This document shows, piece after piece, positions 5,869 to 10,241 of a stretch of DNA of 10,241 nt. Positions within the stretch are counted from its first letter, which is position 1, and each line of letters opens with the position of its first letter. The stretch spans positions 1 to 10,241 of the forward strand of contig JAOUQA010000042.1 in NCBI GenBank assembly GCA_029879605.1. The letters are read 5' to 3'. This DNA is from Gammaproteobacteria bacterium (GTDB lineage Bacteria > Pseudomonadota > Gammaproteobacteria > SZUA-229). The notes beneath the pieces are model-generated. The model was not told the origin of the DNA, did not search any database, and was given only the letters and a program-made list of their open reading frames with translations. Made by a program: the position numbers and the translations under genes.

Positions 5869-7005
5869 ATGATAACAAGAAAAACACAACCTAGAAGCCA
5901 GTATGTTTTAGTTGTAAGCATGATGCTAGGATTGCTTTTAGCCGTTTTTGTTACGCCATTGGCAGCTTTTGAAGATGATGAGGGTTGCCTTATCTGCCAC
6001 AAATACCCAATGATGGGTCGAGTTACCGATGAAGGCGTGCTACGCTCTTATTATGTAATGCCTCATATTTTTGAGCGTACTGTTCATCGGAATGTTCCCT
6101 GTCGGGACTGTCATTCTTATATTAAGGAGTTGCCACATAAGCCGGTTAAAGAAGGTGTTACCTGTAATAGCGAGTGTCACTCTATTAAGAACCCGGCAAC
6201 AGGTAAACAGTTTAGCCATCAGCTAATTTATGATTCCTATATTGAGAGTACGCATGGCAGAAAGAAAATAGCCGAAGGCCCTGATGCCGATAAGCCGTAT
6301 TGCATCAACTGTCACACCAACCCACTTTATAACCCAGATGAAGGTAAGCCGCCCAGCCAGATCGTTGACCGATGTGTAATATGTCATGAGAAACGTGAAT
6401 TTGTAGAGCGATGGTATAACCACACCAGTCGACGAATTCGTGAAGTTAAGCGTTCGTCGAAGGAGGTGTTTGAGCTGTGCTCGTCATGTCATGAAAATAA
6501 GGAAATGCTAGACAGGCATGTCAGGCTGGCTAAAGAAGAAGATCGGGAGTTGGGTAAAAAATTTCCTATAGCGGCAGAGTCATATAAGGAAAGTTTTCAT
6601 GGAAAATTGACACGATTGGGTTTTGGAAAAACTGCAAGTTGTCTTGATTGTCATGCAAGGCAGAAGGATTATTTTAGAAGTGTGCACGAAATACGCCCGT
6701 CACGTGATCCTGAATCACCTACGCATATTAGCAATAAAGTAGAGACCTGTCAGCGTTGTCATACTTTTGCGGATGAGAATTATGCAGCACTTGATCCTCA
6801 TCCCAGTAGTAAACAGGAAGATAACTTGTTCAAGTATTATGCAGAGATGATCTATAACATTGTGGGTGTTGCTGTCATTGTTATGCTGGTTGGGATGTCA
6901 CTTCTGGAGACTATAGGAAGGCGGCGTGATGGTATTGCATGGAGACTGTCTCATGGTAGCACCTGGCGACGAAAGAGTCGAAGAGGTAGAGGTCGTGTTG
7001 AATGA
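5869..7005 (+). CDS. Membrane-anchored eight-heme cytochrome with one CX3CH site
   Basis: 378 residues from the ATG at 5869. Earlier in-frame starts (5791, 5842) would overlap the octaheme gene and put a poor N-terminus before the signal. A signal segment (about 12-33, ending Pro-Leu-Ala-Ala) leads to a periplasmic domain with CLICH (40), CRDCH (78), CNSECH (99-104), CINCH (145), CVICH (169), CSSCH (204), CLDCH (258) and CQRCH (294). The third site has three residues between the cysteines. One transmembrane helix near the C-terminus (about 328-347) is followed by a strongly basic cytoplasmic tail, giving a periplasmic-domain, C-anchored topology. The b-type cytochrome gene follows by 33 bases. 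The pair resembles the Geobacter CbcA/CbcB inner-membrane quinol oxidoreductase, where CbcA is a multiheme subunit. I infer it accepts electrons from the b-type subunit and passes them to periplasmic carriers. Confidence 0.9.
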   Translation: MITRKTQPRSQYVLVVSMMLGLLLAVFVTPLAAFEDDEGCLICHKYPMMGRVTDEGVLRSYYVMPHIFERTVHRNVPCRDCHSYIKELPHKPVKEGVTCNSECHSIKNPATGKQFSHQLIYDSYIESTHGRKKIAEGPDADKPYCINCHTNPLYNPDEGKPPSQIVDRCVICHEKREFVERWYNHTSRRIREVKRSSKEVFELCSSCHENKEMLDRHVRLAKEEDRELGKKFPIAAESYKESFHGKLTRLGFGKTASCLDCHARQKDYFRSVHEIRPSRDPESPTHISNKVETCQRCHTFADENYAALDPHPSSKQEDNLFKYYAEMIYNIVGVAVIVMLVGMSLLETIGRRRDGIAWRLSHGSTWRRKSRRGRGRVE

Positions 7006-7038
7006 TATCCAAAATCTATACACTTGTAAGGTGAAGTA

Positions 7039-7989
7039 ATGAAGTTATCAGAACATGCTAGAGACGTTATCGATACCTGTATGAGGCAAAATAAGGTAAG
7101 CGATAGTGAGCGAGATGAGATTGAGCGTGTTATCGCAAATATGCCGGATGACAGGGTGTTTTTGCAGAAAAATGTTGTTTCCAACCCGCTAGGTGATTTG
7201 CCACGTTATTCTATTCATATTCGTATTCAGCATATGCTGACATTTTCAACGTTTCTGGCATTGGCATTTACTGGTCTCCCTATTCATTTTATTGAAGCCA
7301 TATGGGCAGAGCCCTTTAATATGGTTTTAGGCGGTGTCGAGGTGACGCGTATTATTCATCGCACTTTGGCCGTAATCATGATTGCTAGCATGATTTATCA
7401 CTTGCTGACTATTACGATAAAGCCATTGTGGGAAATTAAAAACGGACGCTTTGATATCAGACGAACAATAATCCCATTATTTAAAGATTTCAGGGATTTC
7501 AAGGAGGACATGCTTTACTCTGCGAATCAACGTGACCAGCGTCCTGAGATGGATAAATATATGTACAAACAGAAAATTCATTATTTTGCTGCTGGTTTTG
7601 GCAATATGGTGATGGTTATATCTGGATCTTCGTTTCTGTTTCCGGAGTTCTGGGCAAGTATATTGCCTGCATCCATGGTTTCAAATTTTCAGGAGCTTAT
7701 GCGTTTGTCGCATCCACATGAGGCATTACTGGCATTATTAGTGATTGCTTTTTGGCATTGGTATAACGTTCATTTAGCGCCTGGACGCTTTCCGATGCAA
7801 TGGACTTTTTTGACAGGAAAAATCACCCGTGAGCACCAGATTGAGGAGCATTTCCTTGAGTACCTGAGAAATCTGGTAGAGATACCAGAAGAGCGAAAAC
7901 ATCTTCAGGATATACTTGATAGCCGTGGTTTATCTAATGATGATGGGTTAATTGATAATGAAACTATTTTATCAAAAGGTGCATCATGA
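7039..7989 (+). CDS. Inner-membrane b-type cytochrome, quinone-reactive subunit
   Basis: 316 residues, ATG with AAGGTG 5 bases upstream. A polar N-terminal region of about 55 residues precedes four likely transmembrane helices (about 64-85, 105-127, 180-202 and 224-246). Candidate heme b ligands are His65 (RIQH), His107 (RIIH), His121 (IYH), His181 (KIH), and His225/227 and 240/245 near the last helix (SHPHEA, WHWYNVH). A charged loop (130-178) joins helices 2 and 3. The fold resembles the b subunits of formate dehydrogenase, thiosulfate reductase and Cbc complexes, which carry two b hemes and exchange electrons with quinones. It lies between two membrane-bound multiheme c-type cytochromes, so I infer quinol oxidation feeding c hemes. 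Its stop overlaps the next small gene start (ATGA). CbcB-like is my best comparison, from memory. Confidence 0.88.
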   Translation: MKLSEHARDVIDTCMRQNKVSDSERDEIERVIANMPDDRVFLQKNVVSNPLGDLPRYSIHIRIQHMLTFSTFLALAFTGLPIHFIEAIWAEPFNMVLGGVEVTRIIHRTLAVIMIASMIYHLLTITIKPLWEIKNGRFDIRRTIIPLFKDFRDFKEDMLYSANQRDQRPEMDKYMYKQKIHYFAAGFGNMVMVISGSSFLFPEFWASILPASMVSNFQELMRLSHPHEALLALLVIAFWHWYNVHLAPGRFPMQWTFLTGKITREHQIEEHFLEYLRNLVEIPEERKHLQDILDSRGLSNDDGLIDNETILSKGAS

Positions 7990-8108
7990 TTAAGCCATTA
8001 ACGCCCTGGCAGAAGTTTGTGGCTTATAGCTCATTGGCAATAATCCTGATTCTTATGGTATTGGGTAGTTATGTGATCTGGTTATTGTTGAGTCATACAG
8101 GTCAATGA
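7986..8108 (+). CDS. 40-residue single-helix membrane protein
   Basis: This small gene starts on the ATGA overlap with the b-type cytochrome stop and has AAAGGTG 4 bases before its ATG. The product begins MIKPLTPWQKF, has one transmembrane helix (about 13-35, rich in Leu, Ile and Val) and ends LLSHTGQ. A positive N-terminus (Lys3, Lys10) suggests the N-terminus faces the cytoplasm. The next gene's strong ribosome site begins in this gene's stop codon, so it is embedded in a coupled series. Small single-helix subunits are common in bc-type and oxidase complexes, and I infer an accessory subunit of the inner-membrane complex. It shows no heme motif. I do not recognise a named family. Confidence 0.75.
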   Translation: MIKPLTPWQKFVAYSSLAIILILMVLGSYVIWLLLSHTGQ

Positions 8109-8114
8109 GGAGGG
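8107..8114 (+). promoter_or_regulatory. Strong ribosome binding site of the membrane triheme gene
   Basis: GAGGAGGG overlapping the TGA stop of the 40-residue gene, 6 bases before the ATG at 8121. It confirms that start and ties translation of the triheme protein to the small gene. Confidence 0.65.
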
Positions 8115-8120
8115 TGACTG

Positions 8121-9185
8121 ATGCATGAAGTAGGGTCGCAGGCAACCATAATAATTGTTGCTGCAGTAGTATTATTTTTTATGCTGGGTATAGCTATCCT
8201 TATTATTATTGATCATAAGGCAAAGCTTCCTGGAGGGTTCACTAATGATCCTTTCAGCCTGACAGGTATGCGACGTGATCATCCTGCTATTGCATTTATT
8301 ACTGCGATCATACTGTTGAGCATCATAGCGGCACTGATAATCGAGTTGGCTGTTGCTATTAGTGGGTTATTTGGTGTTGATTTCAAGAAAGAGGAGCCGG
8401 AGATTGTGACTATCTTGAGTGAAGAGCGCAACGCAGAGCGAACTCGGCATTTTCATAATTTACCTGATAACTTCCAGCCCATAAAGGGAGAAAAAAACAT
8501 ATGTTTTCACTGCCATGGAGATTTTCCGCACTCGAAGTCTCCTATGATCAGGACGTTGATGAATATGCATACCCAGTTTGCAGGGTGTCTCACATGTCAC
8601 GTGGACGAGAATAAGGTAGCAGACAAAGATATCGAGTTAAGATGGCTGAATTACACAGGTATTGAGGTCAAGGGGAAGCCTTTTGGTATAGATTATGATC
8701 CTGATAGTGGTGATCTGGTGCAAACTGATGACTATTTTTCCAAGATTGTAGCCTATAAGAAAAATGGAAATGAGGAAATACTGCTTGAGATTGCACCAGG
8801 CGACCCTGCTCTTGTTGAGTTTGAGATGGTCAAGGATAGTCTCTCCAGTACTGATAAGGAGGCATTAAAAAAACGATATCACATGAATGTTGGAGCTAAT
8901 GGTCGAAAATGCAGTCATTGTCATATTGATGAGAAGAAAAGTTTTATCCCATTTCGCAAGCTGGGGTTTTCTGAGCGGCGAATTGATGACCTGACCAATC
9001 TTAATATTGTTGGATTAATTGAGAAATATAAAAAATTCTATATTACTGATTTGAAAGGTACACATGGTAGCAATAAGCCAGAGTCAGGATCGGAAATAGA
9101 TGATAATAGTGGAAACCAGAAGCAAATGAAAAAAGACCTAAGATCATGGTGGAATGAGACGTATGATTCACCTAATAGTAAGTAG
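8121..9185 (+). CDS. Two-helix membrane-anchored triheme cytochrome
   Basis: 354 residues. Two N-terminal transmembrane helices (about 8-30 and 57-84) are joined by a short loop, leaving a large domain that must be periplasmic for heme attachment. Heme sites are CFHCH (128-132), CLTCH (156-160) and CSHCH (264-268). The first two sit in a compact His-rich segment (HFH 110-112, PHSKSPMIRTLMNMH 136-150). The third comes about 100 residues later, after a heme-free insert (about 165-260) of mixed strands and acidic residues that I do not recognise. A charged tail ends the protein. It is coupled to the b-type cytochrome and 40-residue genes, which suggests a third c-type subunit of the same inner-membrane complex. 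The double-helix anchor differs from the single-helix anchor of NapC/NirT proteins. The next gene begins inside its last codons. Confidence 0.87.
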   Translation: MHEVGSQATIIIVAAVVLFFMLGIAILIIIDHKAKLPGGFTNDPFSLTGMRRDHPAIAFITAIILLSIIAALIIELAVAISGLFGVDFKKEEPEIVTILSEERNAERTRHFHNLPDNFQPIKGEKNICFHCHGDFPHSKSPMIRTLMNMHTQFAGCLTCHVDENKVADKDIELRWLNYTGIEVKGKPFGIDYDPDSGDLVQTDDYFSKIVAYKKNGNEEILLEIAPGDPALVEFEMVKDSLSSTDKEALKKRYHMNVGANGRKCSHCHIDEKKSFIPFRKLGFSERRIDDLTNLNIVGLIEKYKKFYITDLKGTHGSNKPESGSEIDDNSGNQKQMKKDLRSWWNETYDSPNSK

Positions 9186-10092
9186 TAGATGTTTTTTATT
9201 CGTTTCAGTATTGGTTCTGATAGTGCCGCTTGCTATCGCGGATGAAATACCTACTAAGTCAATAGAATATGTTGTTACTCTGGGTGAAGATGGCGAATTA
9301 AGTTTGCCAACAGATGTTGTTGTTGATGAGGCAGGATTTATTTATGTTGTTGATAGCGGAAACGACAGGATAGCTATTTTTAATAAGGAGGGAGAGTATC
9401 TCAGAAGTTTTGGAGAAACAGGAGAGTTGCCAGGGCAATTTCAGGGGCCAATAGGTATTGCGATTGATGCTAATGAAAGATTGTTTATCGCCGACAAAGG
9501 GAATAACAGGGTGCAGATTTTTAACCTAAGCGGCAAGGTTATAAAAACATTTAAAACGATATTTCAGATGCAGGAAGTAAGTCCAATTGACGTGGCTATC
9601 GGTAATAAAAGTGAGCAGATATTTGTAACGGGAAATGCTAATCATCAAGTAATGGCCTACGATCAGTATGGAAATTTATCACACTATTGGGGCGGGGAAG
9701 GTGCAAACAAAGGGATGTTTCGATATCCGGCGACTCTTGCTGTATCACAAGACAATAAGCTCTATGTTGTAGATGTATTAAATACACGCGTTCAAGTTTT
9801 CGAAAGTAATGGTGAATATGTGCTTGATGTTGGTAGCTGGGGGGTTTTGCCGGGTCAGTTCTTTCGGCCGAAAGGTGTGGCAATAGATGATTCAGGGCTA
9901 ATTTATGTGAGTGACAGCTATATGGGTGTTATTCAGATATTTGATAATCATCACCGATTTAGCCATGTGCTTGGTGATAATGGGGTTCCAACAATATTTT
10001 CAACGCCTTCAGGTGTTTTTGTCGACAAGCTGCAACGTTTGTATGTCGCGGAAATGCTGGATAACAAGGTTTCAGTTTATCAATTAAGGTAG
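9163..10092 (+). CDS. Periplasmic six-bladed NHL-repeat beta-propeller
   Basis: 309 residues from the ATG at 9163, overlapping the triheme gene by 23 bases. An ATG three codons earlier is possible but sits only one base from the GGTGG ribosome-site candidate. A signal peptide (core 11-23) is cleaved after Ala-Ile-Ala (24-26), with no lipobox Cys. Six NHL blades fill residues 35-307: IYVVDSGNDRIAIF, LFIADKGNNRVQIF, IFVTGNANHQVMAY, LYVVDVLNTRVQVF, IYVSDSYMGVIQIF and LYVAEMLDNKVSVY. Blade three is the most divergent. Linkers such as GELPGQF and WGVLPGQFFRPKG are typical. No heme or enzyme motif appears. It is probably a soluble periplasmic or exported scaffold, in contrast to the lipidated propeller of the leftward set. 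I infer that it binds a cytochrome or filament partner. Confidence 0.9.
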   Translation: MIHLIVSSRCFLFVSVLVLIVPLAIADEIPTKSIEYVVTLGEDGELSLPTDVVVDEAGFIYVVDSGNDRIAIFNKEGEYLRSFGETGELPGQFQGPIGIAIDANERLFIADKGNNRVQIFNLSGKVIKTFKTIFQMQEVSPIDVAIGNKSEQIFVTGNANHQVMAYDQYGNLSHYWGGEGANKGMFRYPATLAVSQDNKLYVVDVLNTRVQVFESNGEYVLDVGSWGVLPGQFFRPKGVAIDDSGLIYVSDSYMGVIQIFDNHHRFSHVLGDNGVPTIFSTPSGVFVDKLQRLYVAEMLDNKVSVYQLR

Positions 10093-10095
10093 CTC

Positions 10096-10241
10096 ATGAT
10101 TGTCGCGCTATCAAATACCAGAAAATATAAAAAGATCATTGCTCTTGGTGGTGTTCTTGCTGTCATGTTATTTTCGCCATTTTTTATTGAGAACGCATCA
10201 GCAGCGCGTACTGGTGGTGAGGAGAGGGAGTGTGCGACATG
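10096..10241 (+). CDS. Exported protein, probably a c-type cytochrome (cut by the window end)
   Basis: The first 48 codons of a gene starting 3 bases after the NHL stop, with AAGGT in the end of that gene as ribosome site. A basic N-terminus (RKYKK, 9-13) and hydrophobic core (14-31) end in an Ala-Ser-Ala-Ala cleavage region (about 34-37). The last codons read Glu-Cys-Ala-Thr followed by TG, so the next residue is Cys or Trp. A Cys would give the start of CATCH, a heme-binding site. Its place in this gene set makes another multiheme cytochrome likely, but this is inference from a truncated end. Confidence 0.6.
   Translation, partial: MIVALSNTRKYKKIIALGGVLAVMLFSPFFIENASAARTGGEERECAT

Noticed and set aside
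5869..7005. Octaheme tetrathionate reductase or hydroxylamine oxidoreductase
   Set aside because: The heme count is similar, but I saw no family-specific catalytic motif, and the C-terminal anchor with an adjacent b-type subunit fits a quinol-linked electron-transfer subunit better.

Overview
The window (about 10.2 kb, moderately AT-rich) comes from a Gram-negative, two-membrane bacterium that uses many multiheme c-type cytochromes. Nearly every product carries a Sec or lipoprotein signal or membrane helices, and one is an outer-membrane beta-barrel. The style of the genes is proteobacterial, perhaps a gammaproteobacterium or a deltaproteobacterium-like metal or electrode respirer. The sequence alone does not fix the taxonomy. 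No mobile elements, RNA genes or CRISPR arrays were seen.

Layout: two divergent gene sets leave a control region at 3474-3752. The leftward set (minus strand, 3473 to 1) encodes, in order, a six-bladed NHL beta-propeller lipoprotein, a tetraheme cytochrome resembling the Geobacter nanowire subunit OmcE, a triheme c7-type lipoprotein, a second triheme c7-type cytochrome, and the start of an outer-membrane beta-barrel cut by the window edge. The rightward set (plus strand, 3753 to 10241) encodes a SurA-like parvulin prolyl isomerase, an octaheme periplasmic cytochrome, a membrane-anchored eight-heme cytochrome (seven CXXCH plus one CX3CH), a multi-helix b-type cytochrome, a 40-residue single-helix membrane protein, a two-helix triheme cytochrome, a second six-bladed NHL propeller, and the start of a probable further cytochrome.

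Read together, this looks like a complete extracellular electron-transfer module. The b-type cytochrome with its membrane-anchored multiheme partners has the shape of an inner-membrane quinol oxidoreductase (Cbc type). The octaheme protein could carry electrons across the periplasm. The trihemes and beta-barrel could form an outer-membrane conduit or secretion channel, and the OmcE-like tetraheme protein is a candidate for polymerisation into an extracellular heme filament. The prolyl isomerase and NHL propellers match the kinds of companion proteins described for assembly of the Geobacter OmcS nanowire (the omcS-companion, or osc, cluster), so I infer a dedicated nanowire assembly system here. 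Complete genes in the window encode 29 c-type heme sites.

The shared intergenic region holds a perfect 12-bp palindrome and a TATAAT hexamer embedded in a Fur-box-like sequence, hinting at iron-responsive control. The 60-bp gap between the isomerase and octaheme genes can form two mutually exclusive RNA structures.
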